Below are positions 1 to 6,184 of a stretch of DNA of 6,593 nucleotides, piece by piece (position 1 is the stretch's first letter; every line of letters begins with the position of its first letter). Made by a program: the position numbers and the translations under genes. This DNA is from Bacillota bacterium (lineage in GTDB: Bacteria > Bacillota > Bacilli > Bacillales_B > DSM-18226), in NCBI GenBank assembly GCA_021821235.1, contig JAKACS010000178.1, positions 1 to 6,593 of the forward strand, read 5' to 3'. The notes under the pieces were generated by a model, which searched no databases, had not been told where the DNA came from, and saw nothing but the letters and a program-made list of their open reading frames with translations.

Positions 1-1
1 C

Positions 2-91
2 CGGCTGAAACGAATGGGCGTCAATGCTGCCCGGCAATTTACGGAGCGGCTCTCCGAGGTTATTGAAGACGGCGATCACGAAGAACTGTAA
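2..91 (+). CDS. hprK: HPr kinase/phosphorylase, C-terminal end only (5' part outside window)
   Basis: Only the last 29 codons are present, in the frame starting at base 2 and ending at TAA 89-91. They read RLKRMGVNAARQFTERLSEV, then IEDGDHEEL. This closely resembles my recollection of the C-terminus of B. subtilis HprK/P (LKRMG.NAA.QFT...VIEDG). The protein is a bifunctional cytoplasmic enzyme that phosphorylates Ser46 of HPr and reverses this by phosphorolysis, releasing pyrophosphate; it drives carbon catabolite repression in Firmicutes. The stop falls where the family normally ends, so it looks like a natural stop. The P-loop and catalytic region lie upstream and cannot be assessed. The identification also rests on context: ppaX, whose product removes the pyrophosphate, lies two genes downstream. 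The last eight codons form part of the first copy of a tandem duplication. Confidence 0.88.
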   Translation, partial: RLKRMGVNAARQFTERLSEVIEDGDHEEL

Positions 92-223
92 ACTCCGATT
101 GCAACAGGCAAGGGGTTCGAAAGAAAGTGGATCGAATCAAAAGAGGAAGACGATCACGAAGAACTATATACTCCGATTGGAGGCAAGGGGTTCGAAAGAA
201 AAAAGTTGATCGATTCAAAAGGG
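68..223 (+). repeat. Two-copy 78-bp tandem direct repeat covering the hprK stop region
   Basis: Copy 1 is 68-145 and copy 2 is 146-223. By eye they differ by about eight substitutions and two 3-base indels that cancel, so both are 78 bp. A 21-bp block is identical (106-126 and 181-201; it contains GGCAAGGGGTTCGAAAG). Copy 1 contains the final hprK codons, the TAA, and an AGAGGAAG stretch (143-149 region) resembling a ribosome binding site. In copy 2 the TAA has become TAT, and the corresponding purine stretch (AAAAGGGGGAA, about 217-227) probably serves yvoD. The unit was therefore probably hprK tail plus intergenic spacer. The divergence shows the duplication is not brand new. Confidence 0.9.
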
Positions 224-236
224 GGAAATTCGGGGG

Positions 237-1190
237 ATGCTGGCTGACTCGATGAAAAAGGGTTTAGTTGTGGGTTTAAAAACAACATGGACACTCGGGA
301 AGATTATTTTTCCGATTACGCTGATTGTAACGTTTTTGCAGTATACACCTGTTTTGCCTTGGCTAATGAAGGCAATTTCTCCTGTCATGAAGCTGCTTGG
401 ATTGTCGGGGGATGCAGCAATACCGCTCGTGTTGGGGTATTTTTTAAATCTTTATGCAGCAATTGGAGCGATTTTAACCCTTCATCTAACGGTAAAAGAA
501 GTATTTATTTTGGCCGTTATGCTTTCTTTTTGCCATAATTTGCTTGTTGAGTCGAGTGTTGCCGTCAAGACAGGAGTGAAACTTTGGGTTGTCTTAACGG
601 TTCGGCTTGGACTTTCGGTGCTTTCTGCATTGATCATTAACCTTGTTTGGCAAGGTGGCGCCGATCCTGCAAAGATGATGTTCGTCGATTCAGCTGGAGC
701 TCAACCGAACGGATTCGGAGCGATTTTACTTGAAGCCGTGCAAAAAGCAGGCCTTGGAATTTTTCAGCTGGCATTGATTGTCATTCCGCTGATGTTGGTT
801 ATACAGATTTTAAAAGATTTGCAGTGGCTGACAAAATTTTCGAAGGCGATGGGTCCGGTCATTCGGTCGCTTGGGATGAAGGAGAATACGTCAACGACAA
901 TGGCTGCCGGCCTATTTTTTGGGCTTGCCTATGGAGCAGGCGTGATGATCCAGGCGGTAAAAGAAGATGGGGTCAGCCAAAAGGATTTAACGCTCGCGTT
1001 TATTTTTCTCGTGGCCTGCCATGCGGTTATTGAGGATACGCTTATCTTTGTGCCGCTCGGCATCCCGGTTTGGCCGCTATTTTTGATCCGGCTTGGTGTG
1101 GCGATCATAATCACGTTAATTGTCGGCAATGTATGGAAACGTTCCGGCTTTTTGAAAAGAAAGGAAGCAATCTATGAAAACGAATCTTAA
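237..1190 (+). CDS. yvoD: Nucleoside-recognition (Gate) domain membrane protein, YvoD-like
   Basis: A 317-residue polytopic membrane protein with roughly eight hydrophobic segments (about residues 23-45, 60-82, 87-105, 116-138, 172-192, 222-238, 250-270 and 278-299). It is built from two similar halves. Residues 47-139 ([10 protein letters not shown]..., [11 protein letters not shown]..., RLG..., NLVW) match residues 204-300 ([10 protein letters not shown]..., [11 protein letters not shown]..., RLG..., GNVW), the layout of proteins with two Gate (nucleoside recognition) domains. Position in the hprK-ppaX operon fits YvoD of B. subtilis. Its substrate is not established, and the family name does not prove nucleoside transport. 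ATG 237 is preferred, with AAAAGGGGGAA about 10 bases upstream; ATG 252 (MKKGLVVGL) is an in-frame alternative. The 3' end overlaps ppaX by 17 bp. Confidence 0.85.
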   Translation: MLADSMKKGLVVGLKTTWTLGKIIFPITLIVTFLQYTPVLPWLMKAISPVMKLLGLSGDAAIPLVLGYFLNLYAAIGAILTLHLTVKEVFILAVMLSFCHNLLVESSVAVKTGVKLWVVLTVRLGLSVLSALIINLVWQGGADPAKMMFVDSAGAQPNGFGAILLEAVQKAGLGIFQLALIVIPLMLVIQILKDLQWLTKFSKAMGPVIRSLGMKENTSTTMAAGLFFGLAYGAGVMIQAVKEDGVSQKDLTLAFIFLVACHAVIEDTLIFVPLGIPVWPLFLIRLGVAIIITLIVGNVWKRSGFLKRKEAIYENES

Positions 1191-1818
1191 AACTGCTTTG
1201 TTTGATTTGGATGGAACACTGATTAACACGAATGAACTGATTATCAACAGCTTTTTGCATACACTTGGGAAATTTTACCCTAATCAGTATCAGCGGGAAG
1301 ATGTGCTGCCATTCATGGGCCCTTCACTGCAAGAAACGTTTTCATCCATTGATCCATCAAAGGTGGATGAAATGATCCGCGAGTACCGTACATATAATTT
1401 AGCCCAGCATGATTTGCTTGTGACGGAATTTGAAGGTGTGTTCGAAACGCTCAAAACGCTGTATGAATCAGGTTTTAAACTGGGAATTGTAACAACGAAG
1501 CTTCACGATGTCGTTGAAAAAGGTCTTAAGCTGTCAAGGCTTGATCGCTTTTTTGAGGTGGTGGTGGCATTGGATCATGTGACAAAAGCAAAACCGGATC
1601 CGGAGCCCGTTTTAAAGGCGCTTGATCTCTTGGATTCTCATCCGGCTGAAGCGATCATGGTCGGAGACAATTACCACGATATTTTGGCTGGGAAAAATGC
1701 CGGGACGAAAACGGCGGGCGTTGCCTGGTCCGCCAAGGGAAGAGAGTATCTTGCTCAATTTGAACCGGATTATATGCTGGACAATATGGCGGATCTGCTG
1801 CCGATTCTTGGGGTGTGA
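1174..1818 (+). CDS. ppaX: Pyrophosphatase PpaX, HAD superfamily
   Basis: A 214-residue cytoplasmic HAD phosphatase, close to the usual PpaX length of about 216. Motif I is [11 protein letters not shown] (nucleophile D11, general acid/base D13). Motif II is GIVTTK with T107. The motif III lysine is K140 in KAKPDP, and motif IV is MVGDNYHDI with D165 and D169 for Mg. The helical cap lies at about residues 18-85. Known PpaX hydrolyses the pyrophosphate made when HprK/P dephosphorylates Ser-HPr by phosphorolysis, which matches the hprK end upstream. The start overlaps the yvoD end by 17 bp, and AAGGAAG (1161-1167) lies 6 bases before the ATG inside yvoD, suggesting translational coupling. The wider phosphoglycolate phosphatase (Gph) family is the main alternative, but the neighbourhood favours PpaX. 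Confidence 0.92.
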   Translation: MKTNLKTALFDLDGTLINTNELIINSFLHTLGKFYPNQYQREDVLPFMGPSLQETFSSIDPSKVDEMIREYRTYNLAQHDLLVTEFEGVFETLKTLYESGFKLGIVTTKLHDVVEKGLKLSRLDRFFEVVVALDHVTKAKPDPEPVLKALDLLDSHPAEAIMVGDNYHDILAGKNAGTKTAGVAWSAKGREYLAQFEPDYMLDNMADLLPILGV

Positions 1819-1827
1819 TCCTGCAAG

Positions 1828-2358
1828 ATGAGAAGGACGACCCGTTATCCCGTTGATGGAGCAAACTCGTTATGGCATGTGTACAAAACCGTGCCGTTTT
1901 GGAAAGTTGTCAAAAATTTTATGGTCATTGAGCTTGCGCGTTACACTCCTTTTTTGGGAATGAAAAATTGGCTTTATCGTACGTTTTTGCGGATGAAAGT
2001 GGGCGAGCAAACATCCTTTGCTTTAATGGTCATGCTCGATATCATGTTTCCGGAAAAAATCAGCGTTGGACGCAATACGGTTATTGGCTACAATACGACC
2101 ATTTTGGCGCATGAATACTTGATTCGCGAGTATCGGCTCGGCGAGATTGTCATTGGCGATGAGGTAATGATTGGTGCGAATTGTACGATCTTGCCGGGCG
2201 TGACGATTGGTAATGGGGCGGTTGTTTCAGCTGGCACCCTTGTTCATAAAGATGTCCCGGCCGGTGCATTTGTCGGTGGCAACCCGATGCGGGTGATTTA
2301 TACAAAAGAAGAATTGGAACAGCGGTGGGCCGATGATCCAATCTATGGGAAAAAGTAA
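1828..2358 (+). CDS. yvoF: Hexapeptide-repeat acyltransferase, YvoF-like
   Basis: A 176-residue protein of the left-handed beta-helix (LbH) acyltransferase family. The N-terminal 75 residues (MRRTTRYPVDGANSLWHVYK...) form a helical region. Hexapeptide turns with the [LIV]G pattern follow at about residues 78-150: ISVGRNTVIGYNTTILAHEY, VIGDEVMIGANCTILPGVTI, and GNGAVVSAGTLVHKDVPAG, ending in the typical GGNPMRVIY. H95 in LAHEY is the candidate catalytic base. Such enzymes use acyl-CoA donors, usually acetyl-CoA; the acceptor is unknown. The sequence resembles my memory of B. subtilis YvoF throughout. It starts 9 bases after the ppaX stop. The ribosome binding site is weak (GGGGTGTGA, 1810-1818, spanning the ppaX stop), so coupling to ppaX translation is likely. 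It is the last gene before a terminator. Confidence 0.88.
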   Translation: MRRTTRYPVDGANSLWHVYKTVPFWKVVKNFMVIELARYTPFLGMKNWLYRTFLRMKVGEQTSFALMVMLDIMFPEKISVGRNTVIGYNTTILAHEYLIREYRLGEIVIGDEVMIGANCTILPGVTIGNGAVVSAGTLVHKDVPAGAFVGGNPMRVIYTKEELEQRWADDPIYGKK

Positions 2359-2390
2359 CGCCTGGTGAAAAAGCCAGGCGTTTTGTTTTA
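2357..2390 (+). terminator. Intrinsic terminator after yvoF
   Basis: A 9-bp perfect stem (AACGCCTGG at 2357-2365 with CCAGGCGTT at 2374-2382), an 8-base loop (TGAAAAAG), and a T-rich tail (TTTTGTTTTA, 2381-2390). The stem begins within the yvoF stop codon. It should end the hprK-to-yvoF transcript. Confidence 0.95.
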
Positions 2391-2426
2391 GGCGAAAATA
2401 GCGAATTTGAATGTTTTTTTAGCTAA

Positions 2427-2452
2427 TCAGAATTTATATCCATAAATTCTGA
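2427..2452. repeat. Inverted repeat, 11-bp arms with 4-base loop
   Basis: TCAGAATTTAT (2427-2437) and ATAAATTCTGA (2442-2452) are perfect reverse complements around ATCC. There is no T-run after it on the + strand, and the sequence after it on the - strand is A-rich rather than T-rich, so it is not a standard terminator on either strand. It could be a cruciform or RNA hairpin, a protein-binding palindrome, or the left edge of a small dispersed element extending to about 2515. Confidence 0.8.
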
Positions 2453-2490
2453 ACGCATAAGGGCAACTACGCCTCTGTCTTCGCCAAAGG

Positions 2491-2513
2491 CTCGCCAGTC
2501 GGCGAGTTTTCTT
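2491..2513 (+). terminator. Second terminator-like hairpin downstream of yvoF
   Basis: A 6-bp GC-rich stem (CTCGCC at 2491-2496, GGCGAG at 2501-2506), a 4-base loop (AGTC), then TTTTCTTT (2507-2514). The shape fits a Rho-independent terminator on the + strand. It lies about 110 bases after the strong yvoF terminator with no gene between, so it could be a backup terminator or part of an intergenic element. Confidence 0.6.
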
Positions 2514-2554
2514 TATAAAAAGTGGGGTCAATTTTGCGGGAAAATATGGAAATA

Positions 2555-2645
2555 CGGATAAATGGCAAAATTCCGCGGATAAACAGGAAAAACCCACGGA
2601 TAAATGGATTATTCCCACGGATAAATACCGATTTTTCGCGGATAA
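2555..2645 (+). repeat. CGGATAA array, block 1 (five units, 21-bp period)
   Basis: The motif CGGATAA starts at 2555, 2576, 2597, 2618 and 2639, with spacing exactly 21 bp throughout. It is usually followed by A and preceded by CG or CA. The 13-14 bases between motifs are A/T-rich, then often TTCC or CCC. All copies have the same orientation. The motif is conserved much more strictly than the spacers, as expected for a binding site or a periodically expanded unit. Confidence 0.92.
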
Positions 2646-2699
2646 GTGAAAGTAAAGGTAGAAAAGAGGTAATCAAGATCGTGGTAAAAAACGGAAATA

Positions 2700-2833
2700 C
2701 GGATAAATAGCAAAATTCCGCGGATAAACAGGAAAAACCCACGGATAAAAATAAAAATCTCGCGGATAAATAGATTATTCCCACAGATAAAGGCAGAAAA
2801 CCCGCGGATAACTAACACAATATTTCGCGGATG
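2700..2833 (+). repeat. CGGATAA array, block 2 (seven units, 21-bp period)
   Basis: Motif starts are at 2700, 2721, 2742, 2763, 2784, 2805 and 2828. Spacing is 21 bp except the last step (23 bp). The unit at 2784 is CAGATAA, and the last, at 2828, is degenerate (CGGATGC). Block 2 lies 61 bp after the last unit of block 1. Its first units copy those of block 1: unit 2700 differs from unit 2555 by one base, unit 2721 is identical to unit 2576 over all 21 bases, and unit 2763 differs from unit 2597 by one base. At the end, CCCGCG (2801-2806) and CGCGGG (2834-2839) form an inverted pair. Confidence 0.92.
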
Positions 2834-2899
2834 CGCGGGATTCCCCCAATCTATCCCAAAAAATCTCCAAATTTGCCCCCAATTTTAAAGAGTAATTGG

Positions 2900-2928
2900 T
2901 TGACTGGCTGGCAAATGAGCGGTAAACT
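2900..2928 (+). promoter_or_regulatory. Weak candidate sigma-A promoter upstream of his
   Basis: TTGACT (2900-2905), then exactly 17 bases, then TAAACT (2923-2928; 4 of 6 match TATAAT). If used, it would give a leader of about 150 bases before hisZ. It is less convincing than the promoter at 3015, and AT-rich DNA offers such matches by chance. Confidence 0.3.
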
Positions 2929-3014
2929 TTAATTTATTAGCATATTAGCGAACTAAAGCAAAATAACGACAACAACCATTAGAATAAATTCCAAAACCGA
3001 AGCATGGTTAACAA

Positions 3015-3043
3015 TTGACAGGGAAATATGGTTTAATAATGAT
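3015..3043 (+). promoter_or_regulatory. Probable sigma-A promoter of the his operon
   Basis: A perfect -35 box TTGACA (3015-3020), then 17 bases, then AATGAT (3038-3043; 4 of 6 match TATAAT). TAATGA one base earlier is an alternative -10. Transcription would start near 3050, giving a leader of only about 40 bases before hisZ. That leaves no room for a T-box or attenuator, and I see no T-box motif, so control is probably at initiation. Confidence 0.6.
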
Positions 3044-3053
3044 AGTTTTAAAC
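3031..3053. promoter_or_regulatory. Inverted repeat over the his -10 region, possible operator
   Basis: GTTTAA (3031-3036) and TTAAAC (3048-3053) are reverse complements separated by 11 bases. Together they cover the -10 box and the likely start site, where a repressor would act. The arms are short and AT-rich, so chance is a real alternative. No known regulator is assigned. Confidence 0.3.
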
Positions 3054-3088
3054 AAAAAAACAAAAGTATTGAAAAAAGGATTGATAGG

Positions 3089-4273
3089 ATGAGCCGCTTG
3101 TTTATGTTTGAAAAGCCTCTTGGTATGAGAGACACACTTCCAGACCTATATGAAAGAAAACATCGCCTTCGCTCGGTAATGGAAGAAGCGATCAAACGGT
3201 GGGGCTATTCGTTTATTGAAACGCCTACCTTGGAATATTATGAAACAGTTGGTGCCGCATCCGCGATTCTCGATCAGCAGCTATTTAAATTGCTAGACCG
3301 TGAAGGCCATACGCTTGTATTGCGGCCGGATATGACAGCGCCGATTGCAAGGGTTGCTGCCTCAAAATTGTTAAAAGAGGATCTGCCATTAAGAATCGCT
3401 TATTCCGCTAACGTATTTCGCGCCCAGCAGCGTGAAGGCGGCAGACCAGCCGAGTTTGAGCAAATCGGCGTCGAATTCATGAATGATGAAACGGTTTCAA
3501 GCGATGCGGAAGTCATTGCTCTTATGGTCTCTTCCTTAAAAGAAACCGGATTAAACGATTTCCGGATATCGATCGGACATATCGCCTTTGTCAAAGAACT
3601 GTTTTTGCAAATATTGGGAAACGAAGATCGGGCGAATGCTTTGCAGCGTTTTTTATATGAAAAAAATTATGTCGGCTACCGAGATCATGTGAACACCTTG
3701 CCATTGTCTTCAATCGACAAGCAAAGACTCCTTGGGCTGCTTGATTTGCGAGGCGGGGAGGAAGTCATTGAAAAGGCGCTTGAATTGATCGAAAACGGTA
3801 AAGGGAAAGAAGCGATTTTACAATTAAAAGAATTGTGGGACGTTATCAATGATTACGGGGAACAAGACAAGGTGAAGTTTGATTTAACGCTCATTAGCCA
3901 TATGAGTTATTACACAGGAATTTTATTTGAGGTGTATGCCGGCCGCGTCGGGTTTGCACTTGGCAACGGCGGGCGGTATGGGTTGCTTGAGAAATTCGGC
4001 AAGTCAGCAAGTGCAACTGGATTTGCAATCCGGCTTGATTGGCTGCTCGAGGCTCTTGGTGAAACGGCTGACAGTGCTTCTTTCCATTGCATTCTTTTTA
4101 GTCAGGAACGGCGCAAGGAGGCATTTCAAGTAGCCAAAAGAATGCACAATGAAGGAAAACGAACCGTACTACAGGACATAAACGGTGTAAAAAATATTGA
4201 TGCTTATTCCAAGAAGTTTGCCGATACGATTTATCTTTTAGGAAAAGCAGGAAAGGAGCCTGCAAATGACTAA
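3089..4273 (+). CDS. hisZ: ATP phosphoribosyltransferase regulatory subunit HisZ
   Basis: A 394-residue HisRS-like protein (class II aminoacyl-tRNA synthetase fold) that lacks tRNA charging activity and activates short-form HisG in the first step of histidine synthesis. Visible motifs are [12 protein letters not shown] (8-19), LFKLLDREG (65-73), the motif-2-like [13 protein letters not shown] (76-88), [20 protein letters not shown] (110-129), the histidine-site-like [16 protein letters not shown] (270-285), and GNGGRYGLL (292-300). The length matches HisZ (about 390), shorter than typical HisRS because most of the anticodon-binding domain is missing. ATG 3089 is preferred, with AAAAAAGGA (3072-3080) 8 bases upstream; ATG 3104 (MFEKPLG) is an alternative. 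It is the first gene of the his operon, and its end overlaps hisG by 8 bp. Confidence 0.95.
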   Translation: MSRLFMFEKPLGMRDTLPDLYERKHRLRSVMEEAIKRWGYSFIETPTLEYYETVGAASAILDQQLFKLLDREGHTLVLRPDMTAPIARVAASKLLKEDLPLRIAYSANVFRAQQREGGRPAEFEQIGVEFMNDETVSSDAEVIALMVSSLKETGLNDFRISIGHIAFVKELFLQILGNEDRANALQRFLYEKNYVGYRDHVNTLPLSSIDKQRLLGLLDLRGGEEVIEKALELIENGKGKEAILQLKELWDVINDYGEQDKVKFDLTLISHMSYYTGILFEVYAGRVGFALGNGGRYGLLEKFGKSASATGFAIRLDWLLEALGETADSASFHCILFSQERRKEAFQVAKRMHNEGKRTVLQDINGVKNIDAYSKKFADTIYLLGKAGKEPAND

Positions 4274-4898
4274 AGTACTGACAATCGCGATGCCAAAAGG
4301 GCGCATTTTTGAAGAAGCAGCGGATCTTTTACGGAAGGCCGGATATCAATTACCGCCGGAATTCGATGAAAACCGAAAATTGATCATTGATGTTGAAGAA
4401 GAGGGACTGCGGTTTATTTTAGCAAAGCCGATGGATGTTCCAACCTATGTGGAGCACGGTGTCGCCGATTTAGGGATTGCTGGAAAAGATGTGATGTTGG
4501 AAGAAGAGCGCGATGTGTACGAACTGCTTGATTTGAAAATCAGCGCTTGCTACTTGGCGGTTGCCGGGATGCCGGAAACGAAGATGAGCGATGTGGCGCC
4601 AAGGGTGGCGACGAAGTATCCGAACGTGGCGGCAGCTTATTTTCGCGAGCAGGGAGAGCAAGTGGAAATTATCAAGCTGAATGGGTCGATTGAGCTTGCT
4701 CCAATGATCGGTTTATCTGATCGGATTGTTGATATTGTTTCAACAGGTCGGACATTAAAAGAAAACGGTCTTGTCGAGTACGAACGGATTGTTGATGTCA
4801 CCTCAAGACTGATTGTCAACCCTGTCAGCTACCGCATGAACGATGACCGAATCAGCGAACTCGTTTCGCGCCTAAGTAAAGTAGTTGCGGAGGGGTAA
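4266..4898 (+). CDS. hisG: ATP phosphoribosyltransferase catalytic subunit HisG, short form
   Basis: A 210-residue short-form HisG catalysing ATP + PRPP to phosphoribosyl-ATP + PPi, the committed step of histidine synthesis. The N-terminal signature is [11 protein letters not shown] (8-18). The family signature at 143-164 runs from [12 protein letters not shown] into [10 protein letters not shown] and contains the PRPP-binding loop. It lacks the C-terminal regulatory domain of long forms (about 290-300 residues), which fits the presence of hisZ; feedback inhibition by histidine is expected to act through the HisZ-HisG complex. AAAGGAG (4252-4258) lies 7 bases before the ATG within hisZ, and the 8-bp overlap suggests coupled, balanced synthesis of the two subunits. 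Confidence 0.97.
   Translation: MTKVLTIAMPKGRIFEEAADLLRKAGYQLPPEFDENRKLIIDVEEEGLRFILAKPMDVPTYVEHGVADLGIAGKDVMLEEERDVYELLDLKISACYLAVAGMPETKMSDVAPRVATKYPNVAAAYFREQGEQVEIIKLNGSIELAPMIGLSDRIVDIVSTGRTLKENGLVEYERIVDVTSRLIVNPVSYRMNDDRISELVSRLSKVVAEG
4889..4895 (+). promoter_or_regulatory. Ribosome binding site that fixes the hisD start
   Basis: GGAGGGG lies inside the last hisG codons, 7 bases before ATG 4903. A TTG at 4885 also opens the frame, but it would place the binding site inside the coding sequence and add six residues (MRRGKR) not expected in HisD. Confidence 0.85.
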
Positions 4899-4902
4899 AC
4901 GA

Positions 4903-6171
4903 ATGGAAATTTTACAAGTAAAAGACGTGCAATCGATTAAACGCTCGATTGAATCCGGGACAGCGGAACAGCTTTCCGTTGTCAAAAGCATTCTTGTTGA
5001 TGTTCACGAAAATGGTGATCAGGCACTAAAAAAATATACCGAAAAATTTGACCGGGTTGCCCTTGATTCATTTTTAGTTGACGAAACAGAACTAGCTGAA
5101 GCGTACGATCAGGTTGATTCAAGCTTTGTTGAAATCGTAAAAGAAGCGGCGGAAAACATCCGCATTTTCCATGAAAAACAGCTGCGGCCATCCTGGATGA
5201 CAACCGAAGAAAACGGCACGATTCTCGGGCAAAAAATCACCCCGCTTGACTCCGTTGGTGTTTACGTACCTGGGGGAACCGCGGCATACCCATCATCTGT
5301 GCTAATGAACGTGATTCCAGCAAAGGTTGCCGGGGTAGAGCGAATTGTGATGGTCTCACCGCCAAACGAAAATGGAAAACTTCCGCCGGCGGTACTCGTT
5401 GCCGCAAAGGAAGCGGGTGTAAGGGAAATCTATAAAGTAGGCGGGGCACAGGCGATTGCAGCGCTTGCCTATGGAACAGAGTCGATTTCTTCTGTTGATA
5501 AAATAACGGGTCCCGGCAATATTTTTGTCGCATTGGCGAAAAAAGAAGTGTTTGGTGACGTGGCCATTGATATGATTGCCGGTCCGAGTGAAATTGTGGT
5601 ACTTGCAGATGAAACGGCTTTTCCGGATGAGGTGGCAGCCGATTTGTTATCGCAGGCAGAGCATGATCCCCGCGCCTGTGCTGTACTAGTCACACCATCC
5701 TTCAAACTGGCTGAAGCTGTTTTGGCAGAAGTAAAAAATCAGCTTGAAGTGCTGCCGAGAAAAGAAATTGCTTCCCGCTCAATCGAGGAGTATGGGGCGA
5801 TTTATGTGGCATCAAGTTTGGATGAGGCGATTGCGACGGTCAACGCGCTTGCACCGGAGCATTTGGAAGTCGTGACCGAAAATGCGATCGAAGTGATTGG
5901 GAAAATCCGTCATGCAGGAGCAATTTTTGTCGGACGCTACAGCTCGGAGCCGGTGGGTGATTATTTTGCCGGGCCGAATCATGTGCTGCCGACAAACGGA
6001 ACGGCTCGCTTTTCTAGCCCATTGAATGTCGACGATTTCCAGAAAAAATCGAGTGTCATTCTGTACAGTGAAAAGGCTTTGAAGCAAAATGCAGAGAAGA
6101 TTGCTAAATTTGCGCGGATGGAAGGACTTGAAGCGCATGCAAGAGCGGTTGAGGCAAGGTTGAAAAAGTAA
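4903..6171 (+). CDS. hisD: Histidinol dehydrogenase HisD
   Basis: A 422-residue zinc enzyme that oxidises L-histidinol to L-histidine via histidinal with two NAD+, the last two steps of the pathway. Family signatures include [19 protein letters not shown] (118-136), [18 protein letters not shown] (178-195), [13 protein letters not shown] (201-213) and [14 protein letters not shown] (223-236). By comparison with E. coli HisD, the catalytic pair is E319-H320 in APEHLE, and zinc ligands are Q251 and H254 (LLSQAEHD), D353 ([10 protein letters not shown]) and H412 (EAHARA). All are present, so the enzyme should be active. The start is ATG 4903 ([10 protein letters not shown]), which has a good ribosome binding site and the normal family N-terminus. 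It begins 4 bases after the hisG stop. Confidence 0.97.
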   Translation: MEILQVKDVQSIKRSIESGTAEQLSVVKSILVDVHENGDQALKKYTEKFDRVALDSFLVDETELAEAYDQVDSSFVEIVKEAAENIRIFHEKQLRPSWMTTEENGTILGQKITPLDSVGVYVPGGTAAYPSSVLMNVIPAKVAGVERIVMVSPPNENGKLPPAVLVAAKEAGVREIYKVGGAQAIAALAYGTESISSVDKITGPGNIFVALAKKEVFGDVAIDMIAGPSEIVVLADETAFPDEVAADLLSQAEHDPRACAVLVTPSFKLAEAVLAEVKNQLEVLPRKEIASRSIEEYGAIYVASSLDEAIATVNALAPEHLEVVTENAIEVIGKIRHAGAIFVGRYSSEPVGDYFAGPNHVLPTNGTARFSSPLNVDDFQKKSSVILYSEKALKQNAEKIAKFARMEGLEAHARAVEARLKK

Positions 6172-6176
6172 AGGAG
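6171..6176 (+). promoter_or_regulatory. Ribosome binding site that decides the hisB start
   Basis: AAGGAG begins on the last base of the hisD stop codon. It lies 8 bases before ATG 6185 but only 2 before ATG 6179, so the second ATG is the likelier start. Confidence 0.75.
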
Positions 6177-6184
6177 CTATGGGT

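Larger units (their letters stand above)
2359..3088. other. 730-bp intergenic region between yvoF and hisZ, no credible gene
   Basis: No open frame here has coding character. The short frames on both strands at about 2427-2818 are products of a 21-bp repeat, seven codons long, which translates into monotonous heptads (RINGKIPRING-like on +, FIRGFFLFIRG-like on -) without a convincing ribosome binding site. In order the region holds: the yvoF terminator, a T-run (2413-2420), an 11-bp palindrome (2427-2452), a second terminator-like hairpin (2491-2513), the two CGGATAA arrays (2555-2645 and 2700-2833), a C-run-rich stretch (2842-2880), an AT-rich segment with a weak promoter candidate (2900-2928), and the probable his promoter (3015-3043). 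I see nothing specific in 2929-3014. Confidence 0.8.

Noticed and set aside
24..209. 61-codon frame at the left edge as a separate small gene
   Set aside because: It overlaps the hprK end in another frame and stays open because of the 78-bp duplication; its ATG lies inside hprK without a ribosome binding site.
2467..2818. Open frames of 60-105 codons on both strands over the intergenic repeats
   Set aside because: The 21-bp unit is a multiple of three, so frames stay open automatically and translate into repetitive heptads. There is no good ribosome binding site and no amino-acid pattern of a real protein.
2555..2833. CRISPR array
   Set aside because: The conserved motif is about 8 bases with 13-base spacers, several spacers are duplicated, and there is no leader or cas gene. 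Dimensions do not fit CRISPR.
2842..2880. G-quadruplex on the minus strand from the C-runs
   Set aside because: One of the four runs has only two G and the loops are long, so a stable quadruplex is unlikely.
3044..3088. T-box or histidine attenuator before hisZ
   Set aside because: The predicted leader is too short and there is no T-box core sequence, His-codon-rich leader peptide or terminator hairpin.
2953..3195. 80-codon minus-strand frame across the his promoter
   Set aside because: It runs from inside hisZ through the promoter region, is AT-rich and low-complexity in its C-terminal half, and matches no family I recognise.
4885..4902. TTG start giving a longer HisD
   Set aside because: It would put the GGAGGGG ribosome binding site inside the gene; ATG 4903 has correct spacing and the usual HisD N-terminus.
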